A stretch of 52,854 bases of DNA from Candidatus Saccharimonadota bacterium (GTDB lineage: Bacteria > Patescibacteriota > Saccharimonadia > Saccharimonadales > Saccharimonadaceae), in the NCBI GenBank assembly GCA_017514765.1, contig JAFWIU010000005.1, positions 1-52,854 on the forward strand, in the 5' to 3' direction. The translations under genes were made by a program, and so were the position numbers. The notes under the pieces were generated by a model that ran no database searches, was not told the DNA's origin, and saw only the letters and a program-made list of their open reading frames with translations. Positions 23,388-32,839 of this stretch are shown here, piece after piece (within the stretch, counting starts at the first letter, position 1; the number at the start of each line of letters is the position of its first letter).

Positions 23388-25183
23388 GAACTCTAGCACT
23401 TGAAGCCATCAATCACATCGGCAAGCCCATTACCGTCTCTGGTTGGGTCAATTCCCGCCGCGATCATGGTGGTCTTATCTTTATCGACCTACGGGATCAT
23501 AGTGGCATCCTCCAACTCGTCGTCACACCAGAACTCAAAGACGCCTTCGCTCTCGCCGAATCCGTGCGTGACGAGTTTGTTTTAACTGCCACTGGTAAAA
23601 TCCGTAAGCGCGCTCCTGAACTTGTCAACCCCAATATCGCTACTGGCACTATCGAACTCGTAGTCGACGAATTAACTCTACTAAATAAATCACTCACTCC
23701 ACCAGTCAACACCCACGACGACGGTGAAAAATCTTCCGAAGAGTTACGCCTTAAGTACCGTTATCTCGACCTTCGTCGCCCTTCCATGCAAACCATCTTA
23801 AAACATCGCTCCGAATTCTACCGCTTCATTCGAAACTACATGTACGACCACGATTTCACCGAAATCACCACTCCAATTCTCGCTAATTCCTCACCTGAAG
23901 GTGCGCGCGATTTTCTCGTTCCTTCCCGCTTACATCCAGGCATGTTTTATGCCCTCCCCCAAGCCCCTCAACAGTTCAAACAACTCCTCATGGTCGGTGG
24001 AGTTAACAAGTATTTCCAAATTGCACCTTGCTTCCGCGACGAAGATCCTCGTGCCGATCGCCTCTACGGTGATTTCTACCAACTCGACTGCGAAATGTCG
24101 TTCATTAACGATGGCGAAATCATCCGCCAGGAAATCGAACCACTCTTCACCTCTCTCGTCACCAAATTCGCTAGTAAAAAACTAGTCCTCAATTCCGAAC
24201 CCGCTAAAAAATACCTTATCAAAGACTCCTTAATCCCTCGCCTACCTTACGACTTCGCTATGGACACTTATGGTGTCGACAAACCAGACTTACGTTATGG
24301 ACTCGAGCTCATCAATCTCACCGACACCTTTAAATCAACCGATTTCAAAGTCTTCAAGCAACCATGCGTCAAAGCTATCTGTGTTCCAGGCGGTGCTTCT
24401 CTTACTCGCCGTGAAATCGACGAATTCACCGACAAAGCTCGCAAACTCGGCGCTGGTGGTCTTGCTTATATATTATATACCGACGAAGGCCCCAAATCCC
24501 CCATCCTGAAATTCATGAGCGAATCCGAAATCACCAACGTCCAAAAACTCACTCATGCCAAACAGGGCGATGCCGTCTTCTTCGGCGCCGACGAGCGCGC
24601 CAAAGTCAACAAAGTACTTGGTGAACTCCGCATCACTTTCGCCGACCATTTCAATTTGAAAAATCCCAACGAAGTTTCTTATACCTGGGTTATCGATTTC
24701 CCCTTCTACGAATGGGATGACAAAAACCACAAACTCGACTTCGGTCATAACCCCTTTAGTATGCCTAAAGGAGGTCTAGCAGCCCTCGAAAATGCCAAAA
24801 CCGACACCGACAAACTTGCTCTTGTTGCCGATCAATTCGACATGGTTATGAACGGTTATGAAGTCTGTTCTGGTGCTGTTCGCAACTATAACCCTGACAT
24901 TATGTACAAAGTATTCAACATACTCGGCTACAATAACGAATATGTCGAGTCCCGTTTTGGCGGTATGTTAAACGCCTTCAAATACGGCGCTCCACCACAT
25001 GCCGGTTGTGCTCCTGGTCTCGATCGTATTTTCATGGTACTCGAATCTGTCGACAACATTCGAGACATTGTTGCCTTCCCGAAGAACGGTTCAGGTGTCG
25101 ACCTCATGATGAATTCTCCTTCCCTCGTCGACCCCATCCAACTAGAAGAATCCCATCTTGCTATTGTTAATGACGAAGAATAA
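23384..25183 (+). CDS. aspS: Aspartyl-tRNA synthetase (bacterial type)
   Basis: Charges tRNA-Asp. 599 residues in the bacterial order: OB-fold anticodon domain (VSGWVNSRRDHGGLIFIDLRD), class II catalytic core with motif 2 (FRDEDPRADRLYGDFYQLD), the bacterial GAD insertion (about 270-420), and motif 3 (GAPPHAGCAPGLDRIFM). QLVVTPELKDAF and GARDFLVPSR are also typical. Whether it is discriminating or also charges Asn cannot be told from this. It overlaps the DsbA-like gene by 4 nt and shares its transcript. Confidence 0.96.
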   Translation: MRTLALEAINHIGKPITVSGWVNSRRDHGGLIFIDLRDHSGILQLVVTPELKDAFALAESVRDEFVLTATGKIRKRAPELVNPNIATGTIELVVDELTLLNKSLTPPVNTHDDGEKSSEELRLKYRYLDLRRPSMQTILKHRSEFYRFIRNYMYDHDFTEITTPILANSSPEGARDFLVPSRLHPGMFYALPQAPQQFKQLLMVGGVNKYFQIAPCFRDEDPRADRLYGDFYQLDCEMSFINDGEIIRQEIEPLFTSLVTKFASKKLVLNSEPAKKYLIKDSLIPRLPYDFAMDTYGVDKPDLRYGLELINLTDTFKSTDFKVFKQPCVKAICVPGGASLTRREIDEFTDKARKLGAGGLAYILYTDEGPKSPILKFMSESEITNVQKLTHAKQGDAVFFGADERAKVNKVLGELRITFADHFNLKNPNEVSYTWVIDFPFYEWDDKNHKLDFGHNPFSMPKGGLAALENAKTDTDKLALVADQFDMVMNGYEVCSGAVRNYNPDIMYKVFNILGYNNEYVESRFGGMLNAFKYGAPPHAGCAPGLDRIFMVLESVDNIRDIVAFPKNGSGVDLMMNSPSLVDPIQLEESHLAIVNDEE

Positions 25184-25200
25184 TATGGTATAATAAAACT

Positions 25201-25950
25201 ATGAGTGATAAAGTTATTTCTGATTATAATGGCTACGATTACAAAAAAGAATTCTGGGAAAACGTAGATCGTGAATACGAAGACCAAGCTGATCGCATGG
25301 CTATCCGCAAACTTCTCCCGAAACGCATGAACAAATTCGCCGACATCGGTGGCGGCTACGGACGCCTTGCCAACGAATATTTAAAGCGTGCCCACAAAGT
25401 CATCATTTTTGATTATTCCAAATCTGAACTCGAACAAGCCAAAGAAATCTACGGCGACAAAATCGAAACTCGCGCCGGTGACATTTATAAACTGCCATTC
25501 AAAGACGACGAGCTTGACGGGCTCATGATGGTCCGTGTTACTCACCACCTTAAACATCTTGACCAAGCCGTCGCTGAACTATATCGTGTCTTAAAGCCAG
25601 GCGGCGTCGCCGTTATCGAAGTAGCCAACAAACGCACCTTGCCCAAGATGGCTCGGTATATCACTGGCCGTTCCAAAGTTAATCCTTTCGACCAGAAAGT
25701 CGCCAACTACAAAGAAATCGCCGCCAACGGGTTTTACAATTACCATCCCAAATACGTCGAAAACATTTTCACTAAAACCGGTTTCAATACCGAACGTGTT
25801 CTTTCCGTCTCTAATTTCCGTAGCAAGAGCCTCAAAAAAGTCTTCGGTACCAAAAACCTCGTCAAAATGGAAGATGGTGCTCAGAAACTTCTCGCCCCCA
25901 TCCGCTTCGCGCCTTCCATCTATTACAAGTTGCGTAAACCCACCGAATAA
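25201..25950 (+). CDS. Class I SAM-dependent methyltransferase
   Basis: 249 residues. Motif I ADIGGGYGRLANEYL (about 48-62), the acidic end of strand 2 (VIIFDYSKSELEQAK), the Asp-Ile of motif III (AGDIYKLPF) and motif IV-like MMVRVTHHLKHLDQAVAELYRVLKPGG make a UbiE/COQ5-type small-molecule methyltransferase fold. The substrate is unknown; the C-terminal third carries no recognised domain. TATAAT ends 6 nt before the ATG (leaderless). Confidence 0.85.
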   Translation: MSDKVISDYNGYDYKKEFWENVDREYEDQADRMAIRKLLPKRMNKFADIGGGYGRLANEYLKRAHKVIIFDYSKSELEQAKEIYGDKIETRAGDIYKLPFKDDELDGLMMVRVTHHLKHLDQAVAELYRVLKPGGVAVIEVANKRTLPKMARYITGRSKVNPFDQKVANYKEIAANGFYNYHPKYVENIFTKTGFNTERVLSVSNFRSKSLKKVFGTKNLVKMEDGAQKLLAPIRFAPSIYYKLRKPTE

Positions 25951-25977
25951 TATATAATATATAATACAAAACACGGC

Positions 25978-26052
25978 GGGCTCGTCGTTCAACGGATAGG
26001 ACATATCCCCTCTAAGGATACAATGCTGGTTCGATTCCAGCCGGGCCTACCA
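25978..26052 (+). tRNA. tRNA-Arg (TCT)
   Basis: Acceptor GGGCTCG/CGGGCCT (two G-T pairs), D stem GTTC/GGAC, anticodon stem TATCC/GGATA, T arm GCTGG-TTCGATT-CCAGC, encoded CCA and a T run after. The seven-nt anticodon loop is CCTCTAA: anticodon TCT, but position 33 is C in place of the near-universal T. Two overlapping TATAAT boxes lie at 25953-25965. Confidence 0.9.
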
Positions 26053-26111
26053 TTTTTTGTTCACAATTTTAGATAGTAGTAAAAACGCAAGTAGTTTGCT
26101 ATAATAGCATT

Positions 26112-27734
26112 ATGGAAGAACAAAATATACAGCAAAAACGTCGCGACAACGAAGAGCAATCCACAGCTGAACGTGCCCGCATTCTCGGTTTGCCTTATCT
26201 CGACACTCGTCCATTCGAAGCTATGGTTCCACTTGTACCAGACCTTATCAGTATTTCACAAATGCATCAAGACCATATTATCCCATTGCAACGCGGTGGT
26301 GGTGAAGAATCCTATCAATTCCTCGTCACCAGCCAAACACCACGTAGTATCATCGACAACATGCGACAATCATATACTAACGAAGGTGAACGCGCCGTAT
26401 TTTTCTTAATCTCTAATTCCGCCTATAAAGTCTTTATGCTCCGCTATGACCCGCCTAAAGTCGTCCACTATGACGACATCCAAATTGCCGGCGAAGGTGA
26501 TTCTGCTACCATTGCCAAAGTCTCTCAAACTCTGGCCAGCGTCTCCACCGAAAAAGTCTTCGACTACCTCATCGACCAAGCCGACAAACTCGGTGCCAGC
26601 GATATTCATATCGAGAACATGCGTGATACCATCCGCATCCGTATGCGCGTCGACGGCCTTCTTCACCCAGTCGCCAACATCGATCGCAATCGATACCGCA
26701 TTTTCATGGGCGAATTGAGCTCCCGCGCTGATATTTCAACCGCCTCAAACAGCCCTCAATCCGGCCACATGCAACGCGAAATCCATCGAGGCAATACTTC
26801 ACATCTTCTCAATATTCGCGTCGAAACCATCCCTACCATGTACGGCCAAGATGCCGTGCTCCGTCTCTTTAATTTTGACGAATCTCTGCTTAACCTTAAT
26901 CTTCTCGGTCTTTCGCCCGACGAGCTCAAACAAATCAATGAAATCATCTCTCATCCTCGCGGCCTCGTCCTCATGGTCGGCCCTACTGGCTCCGGTAAAT
27001 CCACCACTCTCTATTCTATGCTTAACGCCCTCAACACGACCGACCGCAAAATCATCACTTTGGAAGATCCTATTGAATATGGTATTACTGGCATTTCTCA
27101 AATCCCCATCCACACCAACGACGGTGGTTCCTTCGCCGAAGGCCTTCGCTCCGTACTTAGGTTAGACCCTGATGTCGTCATGGTCGGCGAGATTCGCGAT
27201 GGTGACACCGCTAAGACCGCCATCCAGGCTTCCATCACTGGCCACCTTGTTTTAAGTTCCTTCCACGCCAACTCCACCTCCGCCGCATTCGCCCGCATGA
27301 TAGATCTCATCGGCGTCAACCCTATCTTTGCTAGCTCTATCCGTCTCCTTATTGCACAGCGTCTCGTCCGCAAGCTCACCGACTCCAAACAGCCCCGTCC
27401 CGCCACCGCCGCCGAAGCAAGTTATATCCGTGAAGCCTTCTCATCTGCTTCACAAGAACATCTCAAAGATATCAATCTCGACAACATCACACTCTACGAC
27501 CCAGTCGTTACCGCAGAACACCCATTCGGCTACGATAATCGTATCGTCATCATGGAACAACTCGTCATCGATGATAACATCCAATCCCTCATCCGTGGTG
27601 ACGTTACCGACATCAACACCAATCTCATCGAAAAAACCGCCACCGACCACGGCATGCTCACCCTCGAACAAAAAGGCCTCCTAGCCGCTTTGCGTGGTGA
27701 TACCACCCTCGACGAAATTTCACGCGTTATCTAA
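26112..27734 (+). CDS. pilB: PilB/GspE-type pilus assembly ATPase
   Basis: Powers pilus extension from the cytoplasmic face. 540 residues. N-terminal GspE domain (LGLPYLDTRPF, DLISISQMHQDHIIPLQRGG), then the secretion ATPase with GASDIHIENMRDTIRIRMRVDG, Walker A GPTGSGKS (290-297), Asp box LEDPIEYGITGI and Walker B VVMVGEIRDGDTAKTA with the His box HLVLSSFHAN. The tetra-Cys zinc motif of many PilB proteins is absent. Leaderless start (TATAAT then 6 nt). It serves the pilins at 16512-19724. Confidence 0.93.
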   Translation: MEEQNIQQKRRDNEEQSTAERARILGLPYLDTRPFEAMVPLVPDLISISQMHQDHIIPLQRGGGEESYQFLVTSQTPRSIIDNMRQSYTNEGERAVFFLISNSAYKVFMLRYDPPKVVHYDDIQIAGEGDSATIAKVSQTLASVSTEKVFDYLIDQADKLGASDIHIENMRDTIRIRMRVDGLLHPVANIDRNRYRIFMGELSSRADISTASNSPQSGHMQREIHRGNTSHLLNIRVETIPTMYGQDAVLRLFNFDESLLNLNLLGLSPDELKQINEIISHPRGLVLMVGPTGSGKSTTLYSMLNALNTTDRKIITLEDPIEYGITGISQIPIHTNDGGSFAEGLRSVLRLDPDVVMVGEIRDGDTAKTAIQASITGHLVLSSFHANSTSAAFARMIDLIGVNPIFASSIRLLIAQRLVRKLTDSKQPRPATAAEASYIREAFSSASQEHLKDINLDNITLYDPVVTAEHPFGYDNRIVIMEQLVIDDNIQSLIRGDVTDINTNLIEKTATDHGMLTLEQKGLLAALRGDTTLDEISRVI

Positions 27735-27764
27735 AAATGCTATAATAGGATAAAAGGAGATTTT

Positions 27765-29225
27765 ATGAAAAAGTGTTTTGATGCAACCAAGTATCTGAAA
27801 GTTCAGAAGAAAAAAATCGAAAAACGCATCAAAATGTTCGACAAACTCTACCTCGAATTCGGCGGCAAACTAATAGATGACCAACACGCCGCCCGCACCC
27901 TCCCAGGCTTCCTCCCAGACCTCAAAATCCGCCTCCTTCAGGAGTTCAAAGACAACGCCGAAATCATCCTTTGTATCAATGCCAACGCCATCGAGCATTC
28001 CAAAATCCGTGCCGACCACATGATTTCCTATGAAACCGAGATTCTTCGCCTTATCGAATTCCTTCGCGCCCGCGATCTCTACGTCAGTTCCGTTGTCATC
28101 ACCATGTATAACGGTCAGAAAAAAGCCGAGGATTTCGCTCGCAAACTCCAAGACTATAAAATCAAGACTTATTTCCACACTTTCACCAAAAGCTATCCTA
28201 CCGATGTCGCCACCATCGTCTCCGACGAAGGCTACGGTGCGAACCCATATATAAAAACCACTAAACCTCTCGTCATCGTCTCCGCTCCCGGACCTTGCTC
28301 CGGCAAACTCGCCACCTGTCTCTCACAACTCTATCACGAATACAAGAAAGGCGTTAATGCTGGATACGCCAAGTTTGAAACTTTTCCCGTCTGGTCTCTC
28401 CCCTTAAAACACCCCGTCAACGTCGCTTATGAAGCCGCTACCGCCGATCTCGGCGATATCAATATGATCGATCATTTTCATCTCGAACACTACGGTGAAC
28501 AAGTCGTCAACTACAATCGTGACCTCGAGACCTTTCCCGTTCTCAAAGAAATCCTTCACCGCATCACCGGACACGATATCTACTATTCCCCTACCGACAT
28601 GGGCGTTAACGTTATCGGTGAGTGTATCACTGACGACAAAGCTATCCGCCGTGCCGCCGAAGACGAAATCATTCGTCGCTACTATCGCGCCATCGCCGAC
28701 CTCAAAAAAGGCCTAGTTACGCCAGAAGTCCCCGAACGTATCAAACTCCTCATGAACGAACTTGGCATCTCAGAAGATGCACGCACCGTTGTTTCTCACG
28801 CCTTTGAAAAACTACAATCTTCAGGTCACCCCAGCGCTTGCATCAAAATCGGCAAACGCTACGTCACCGGACGTCGTACTGATTATCTTTCCCCAGTCTC
28901 CAGCACCATCTTAAATGCACTCAAAACCATCAACCGTATCCCCGATTCGGTCGATCTTATTGCTCCCACCGTCCTTACCCCCATCCTCGAAATCAAAGAT
29001 CGCGTTTCCAACTTCAAAGCCCATTATCTTGATTTAAATGAAGTACTTATCGCTCTCTCTATCTGTTCCACTACCAATCCCGTCGCCAAGAAAGCCATCG
29101 AAACACTCTCTAAGCTCTCAGATACTGAGCTTCATTCCACCCACATGCTCTCCGACAACGAAATGATTACCCTCATGAATCTCGGCATTAATGCCACTTA
29201 TACCCCTGACCTCGACATCGACTAG
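27765..29225 (+). CDS. UPF0371/DUF1846 family protein
   Basis: 486 residues behind AAAGGAG. The family is recognised by its layout: FGGKLIDDQHAARTLPGF near the N terminus, NANAIEHSKIRADHMISYE, VIVSAPGPCSGKLATCLSQLYHE (a P-loop-like turn), NMIDHFHLEHYGEQVVNYNRD and SPTDMGVNVIGECI. Length is close to the usual 500. Known members are soluble and structurally related to nucleotide-binding proteins, but the reaction has not been settled as far as I know. It follows pilB by 30 nt but has its own ribosome binding site. Confidence 0.88.
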   Translation: MKKCFDATKYLKVQKKKIEKRIKMFDKLYLEFGGKLIDDQHAARTLPGFLPDLKIRLLQEFKDNAEIILCINANAIEHSKIRADHMISYETEILRLIEFLRARDLYVSSVVITMYNGQKKAEDFARKLQDYKIKTYFHTFTKSYPTDVATIVSDEGYGANPYIKTTKPLVIVSAPGPCSGKLATCLSQLYHEYKKGVNAGYAKFETFPVWSLPLKHPVNVAYEAATADLGDINMIDHFHLEHYGEQVVNYNRDLETFPVLKEILHRITGHDIYYSPTDMGVNVIGECITDDKAIRRAAEDEIIRRYYRAIADLKKGLVTPEVPERIKLLMNELGISEDARTVVSHAFEKLQSSGHPSACIKIGKRYVTGRRTDYLSPVSSTILNALKTINRIPDSVDLIAPTVLTPILEIKDRVSNFKAHYLDLNEVLIALSICSTTNPVAKKAIETLSKLSDTELHSTHMLSDNEMITLMNLGINATYTPDLDID

Positions 29226-29297
29226 ACAAATCAAATCATTTATGATATAATATAGATATACTGTTATTTTTCCATCGTTACAGAAAGGGGGCGCACT

Positions 29298-29963
29298 TTG
29301 AAAAAATCACATATTATAGGTATTCTAATCCTAGCAATCATCATCGCTAACATCGTCGGTTATTGCGAAATGACCGACGCGGAATCTGGTACAGATGTTT
29401 ATCTGACACTAGTCAACAAAACTCATTCACTTCCAGAAAACTGGGAAGAACTAGTTCAGATTGATACCGTTTTCAACTCTCTCGATGAAGAAAACCGCAT
29501 TGAACACAAAACCTACGAGCAATTCAAATTACTTCGTAGCGAATTAATCGAAAACGGTGTTCACATCGAACTAGATAGCGTTTATCGAACAGTTGAAGAA
29601 CAGCAAGCAATCTGGGACGAATGGTCAAATGACCCAGAACTCGGCGAAGAGTATTGCAGAAAGTATCTCGCAGTTCCAGGCCATTCCGAGCACCACACCG
29701 GTCTCGCAGTTGACATTTTCATCATCAAGAATGGCGAAGAAATCCGCGAAAACGACGACATGATTGCTGACACGAAAGATTTCGCCAAAATTCACGAGCT
29801 TTTACCTAAATACGGCTTCATCCTTCGTTACCCCGAAGGCAAAGAAGACATCACCGGCTATGCTTATGAACCCTGGCATCTACGTTATGTCGATAGTGTA
29901 GAAATTGCCACAGAAATCACTAACCAAGGTTTAACTCTTGAAGAATACCTCAATCAAACATAA
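29298..29963 (+). CDS. VanY-type D-Ala-D-Ala carboxypeptidase-like peptidase
   Basis: Starts with TTG at 29298 behind GAAAGGGGG, so the start is unusual but well supported. 221 residues. One N-terminal anchor or signal helix (about 5-22), then a VanY domain: SVYRTVEEQQAIWDEW, the zinc motif PGHSEHHTGLAVDIF (His and Asp ligands) and the third ligand in EPWHLRYVD. It should trim D-Ala from peptidoglycan stem peptides outside the membrane. TATAAT at 29246-29251 gives an untranslated leader of about 45 nt. Confidence 0.9.
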   Translation: MKKSHIIGILILAIIIANIVGYCEMTDAESGTDVYLTLVNKTHSLPENWEELVQIDTVFNSLDEENRIEHKTYEQFKLLRSELIENGVHIELDSVYRTVEEQQAIWDEWSNDPELGEEYCRKYLAVPGHSEHHTGLAVDIFIIKNGEEIRENDDMIADTKDFAKIHELLPKYGFILRYPEGKEDITGYAYEPWHLRYVDSVEIATEITNQGLTLEEYLNQT

Positions 29964-29988
29964 AGACCCCTACGGGGTCTTTTTTATT
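29963..29988 (+). terminator. Terminator after the VanY-like gene
   Basis: AAAGACCCC/GGGGTCTTT stem with a 3-nt loop, running into a T tract. Confidence 0.92.
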
Positions 29989-30007
29989 ATCAGGACGAGC
30001 GAGCACG

Positions 30008-30029
30008 AAAAAACGCCAAGACTGGCGTT
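30008..30029 (-). terminator. Terminator after tRNA-Ser
   Basis: On the minus strand AACGCCA-GTCT-TGGCGTT is followed by a run of T. The sequence beyond it (GCTCGCTCGTC) recurs beyond the terminator at 20960-20975. Confidence 0.8.
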
Positions 30030-30033
30030 CCTA

Positions 30034-30119
30034 TGGCGGAAGGGACAGGATTCGAACCTGCGGTGCTTTCACACGCTGGTTTTCAAGACCAGTGCCATCA
30101 ACCACTCGGCCACCCTTCC
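30034..30119 (-). tRNA. tRNA-Ser (TGA)
   Basis: Acceptor GGAAGGG/CCCTTCC, discriminator G, long variable arm, anticodon stem CTGGT/ACCAG with loop CTTGAAA (anticodon TGA), encoded CCA. TATAAT on the minus strand (30127-30132) lies 7 nt upstream. Confidence 0.94.
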
Positions 30120-30165
30120 ACCTCTTATTATACCACATTAAGATAAAATATGGTATAATAACCCC

Positions 30166-30270
30166 ATGGCAAGAAAATTCAAGATGAAAATCGTTGCAAA
30201 GCAAAATCGCAACAATAATCACAAGCATAGCGACAAACGCAAACACCCTCGTTTGAAAAACGGTCGCTAG
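30166..30270 (+). CDS. 34-residue highly basic microprotein
   Basis: ATG at 30166 to TAG at 30270. The peptide begins MARKFKMKIVAKQNRN and ends KHPRLKNGR, with 14 Lys/Arg and 3 His in 34 residues and no acidic residue but one Asp. TGG-TATAAT ends exactly 6 nt before the ATG, matching the leaderless starts elsewhere, and an intrinsic terminator begins 2 nt after the stop, so this is a complete one-gene transcription unit. Composition suggests an RNA- or ribosome-binding peptide (compare bL36 or bTHX), but it does not match those sequences. Function is inferred from charge only. Confidence 0.7.
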   Translation: MARKFKMKIVAKQNRNNNHKHSDKRKHPRLKNGR

Positions 30271-30271
30271 G

Positions 30272-30297
30272 ATAAGCCCAACAGGGGCTTATTTTTT
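30272..30297 (+). terminator. Terminator of the 34-residue gene
   Basis: ATAAGCCC/GGGCTTAT stem with a 5-nt loop, followed by TTTTT. It overlaps the pyrG stop codon on the other strand. Confidence 0.88.
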
Positions 30298-31944
30298 ATT
30301 TCCAGCTGCTTTTACAAACTCTCTAAACAGCGGATGCGGATGCAGCGGTCGCGATTTAAACTCTGGGTGTGCCTGCGTTGCTACAAAGAATCGGCACGAA
30401 GGCGCTTCCACAAATTCTACTAATTTCCCATCCGGCGACAAACCCGATACTTCCACTCCCCCAGTCCGAATCTCATCCAAGAATTTCTGGTTCACCTCAT
30501 AACGATGCCGGTGCCGCTCAACCACCTCCACACCACCATCCTTCAACGCTTCTGTTCCATACACATACTCATCTTTTTCCGCTGCCTTCTGATAAATCTT
30601 CGCTACCCTCGATTTGGGCTTCAAAATCGCTTTATAGTCCCCGAGTCGCATCGTCCCACCCGTCGATTCCTTCCCTTTCTGTCCTTCCATTATATATATC
30701 ACATTATTCTCATCCTTCTCATTTGCCCCAAACTCCTCCGAATTCGCGTCTTTCATTCCACCCCGACGCGCCGCCGCAATGCACGCAACTTGCAGCCCCA
30801 AGCACAAACCAAGATAAGGGATATTGTATTCCAGCGCATATTTCGCCGCCCGAATCTTCCCCTCCACTCCTCTCGTACCAAACCCACCAGGCACTACTAT
30901 CCCATCTAACCCTTTCAGCAATCCAACATTCTTTTCCACATCTTCTGCATTTACCCATTTAAGATCCAAATTCACCTTATCCCAAGCGGCGGCCGCCTTC
31001 AGTGCCTCCGTCACACACATGTATGTATCATCATTCCCTACATATTTTGCTACCAACCCAATTCGCACCGTTTTTGCATACTCCTTCGCTCGCCTCCGCG
31101 AAAACTCCTCCCACCGACTCATATCTGGCTCACAAGTATCATCCACGAAGTCATTCAGTATCGCAAGTACTCCCGACTTCAACACATTAAACGGCACATC
31201 ATATACCGAACTAATATCCGGCAAATTCACCACTGCATCAGACGAAATCCCCGAAAACGCCGCAATTTTTTCGCATATCTCCCTCGGACAAGGCTCCTCC
31301 GTCCTCACGCACACTACATCCGGAATAATCCCAAATCCCCGTAAGTCCTTAAGCGCATTCTGCGCTGGCTTTGTCTTCAATTCATTTGACGTATGAATAA
31401 ATGGCACATATACCACCGACACATACAAACAGTTTCGCCTTCCCACCTTATTCGCAAACAACCGAATTGCCTCCACAAACGGCAATCCTTCGTAATCCCC
31501 CACCGTTCCACCAATCTCTACAATATGAATATCCGACTCCGCCGAAGCCTTTTCAATCTTTTCGCACACCAACCCAGTAAAATGTGGCACTAACTGCACC
31601 GTTTTGCCATGAAATCCCCCTGAACGCTCACGCTCAATCAACTCCTTATATATCGACCCCGATAAAGTAATCGAATATTTCGACGTCTCAAAATCCAAAA
31701 ACCTCTCATAATGCCCTAAATCAAGATCAGTCTCCACCCCATCGTGTGTTACGAAACACTCTCCATGCTCCACCGGATTTAAGAGACCCGCATCTACGTT
31801 GAGATACGGGTCGCATTTTTGCATCGTTACTCTGTAACCTTTTGCCTTCAGTATCGCTCCGATTGAAGCTGCTGTGATTCCTTTACCGACCCCCGACAAC
31901 ACCCCACCAGTTACAAAGATATACTTACACTTTTTATTTTTCAT
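30289..31944 (-). CDS. pyrG: CTP synthase
   Basis: Makes CTP from UTP, ATP and glutamine. 551 residues. Synthetase domain with TGGVLSGVGKGITAASIGA (P-loop around 17-22), QKCDPYLNVDAGLLNPVEHG and EIGGTVGDYEGLPF; C-terminal glutamine amidotransferase with VPGGFGTRGVEGKI, nucleophile Cys381 in GLCLGLQ, and a His-x-Glu end in QAHPEFKSRP. AGGAGG precedes the ATG. Complete and of normal length. Confidence 0.97.
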   Translation of the reverse strand: MKNKKCKYIFVTGGVLSGVGKGITAASIGAILKAKGYRVTMQKCDPYLNVDAGLLNPVEHGECFVTHDGVETDLDLGHYERFLDFETSKYSITLSGSIYKELIERERSGGFHGKTVQLVPHFTGLVCEKIEKASAESDIHIVEIGGTVGDYEGLPFVEAIRLFANKVGRRNCLYVSVVYVPFIHTSNELKTKPAQNALKDLRGFGIIPDVVCVRTEEPCPREICEKIAAFSGISSDAVVNLPDISSVYDVPFNVLKSGVLAILNDFVDDTCEPDMSRWEEFSRRRAKEYAKTVRIGLVAKYVGNDDTYMCVTEALKAAAAWDKVNLDLKWVNAEDVEKNVGLLKGLDGIVVPGGFGTRGVEGKIRAAKYALEYNIPYLGLCLGLQVACIAAARRGGMKDANSEEFGANEKDENNVIYIMEGQKGKESTGGTMRLGDYKAILKPKSRVAKIYQKAAEKDEYVYGTEALKDGGVEVVERHRHRYEVNQKFLDEIRTGGVEVSGLSPDGKLVEFVEAPSCRFFVATQAHPEFKSRPLHPHPLFREFVKAAGNKK

Positions 31945-32029
31945 TTATAAACCTCCTTCCCTCACCATAAACAATATTTTACCATTGTACCACAAAAACC
32001 ACCCCACAAATACCACAATTCAGCCAATT

Positions 32030-32731
32030 TTATTCCGCATTAGTATAAACATTCGTCACATCATCAAGATCATCCACAGCCGCAAGCAACTTCTCCAACT
32101 TCTCCGCATTCTCCCCCTCCACCGGTACATAACTCGAAGGCACATACTGAAGTTCTGCACTAGTCACCGTAAGTCCCCCATCCACTAAACTTTGCCTTAC
32201 CTTCATCAAATCCGAAGCATCGGTATATATAACTGTACCTTCATCTTCATCCATCACATCTTCTGCTCCCGCGTCGAGTGCTACCATCATTACCTCATCA
32301 CCTTTCTCCGACACCTCAATCACGCCTTTTCGCTTGAACTGGAACATCACCGAGCCAGACTCCGCCATTCGTCCACCGTTCTTATCCAGAGTATGTCTCA
32401 CCTCCGGCAAAGTCCGGTTCTTATTATCTGTCGCCACTTCAATCACAATCCCCACTCCACCAGGACCGTATGCCTCATATACTTCTTCAATTAACGCCGC
32501 CGCCGACTTATCCGCCACCCTCGCTATTGCCCGCTCAATATTCGCTTTCGGCATATTCGCGAGCCGTGCCTTCTCTAATACCATAGCGAGCGAAGGATTC
32601 ATCGCCGGATCCGTTCCCGCTCTAGCCGCAATCGCGATCTGATTCCCAATCTTAGTAAACAACGCGCCACGTTTCGCATCCACTACTGCCTTCTGCCTTT
32701 TGGTTGTCGCCCATTTGCTATGTCCAGACAT
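32030..32731 (-). CDS. yebC: YebC/PmpR family protein (TACO1 type)
   Basis: 233 residues with the family start SGHSKWATTKRQKAVVDAKRGALFTK, then MPKANIERAIARV, YEAYGPGGVGIVIEVATDNKNRT and DKNGGRMAESGSVMFQF. Described in the literature as a DNA-binding regulator in some bacteria and as a translation factor relieving ribosome stalls in others. GGGAG precedes the start. The product is complete. Confidence 0.95.
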   Translation of the reverse strand: MSGHSKWATTKRQKAVVDAKRGALFTKIGNQIAIAARAGTDPAMNPSLAMVLEKARLANMPKANIERAIARVADKSAAALIEEVYEAYGPGGVGIVIEVATDNKNRTLPEVRHTLDKNGGRMAESGSVMFQFKRKGVIEVSEKGDEVMMVALDAGAEDVMDEDEGTVIYTDASDLMKVRQSLVDGGLTVTSAELQYVPSSYVPVEGENAEKLEKLLAAVDDLDDVTNVYTNAE

Positions 32732-32839
32732 ATTATTCTCCCATCAAAATTATTATTCAACTTCCCTTAATTGTACCACTTATCACCCCAAATGTCTATT
32801 TCGCATCTGTAATCTCATAAGCCTACGCGGCCCGATCGC

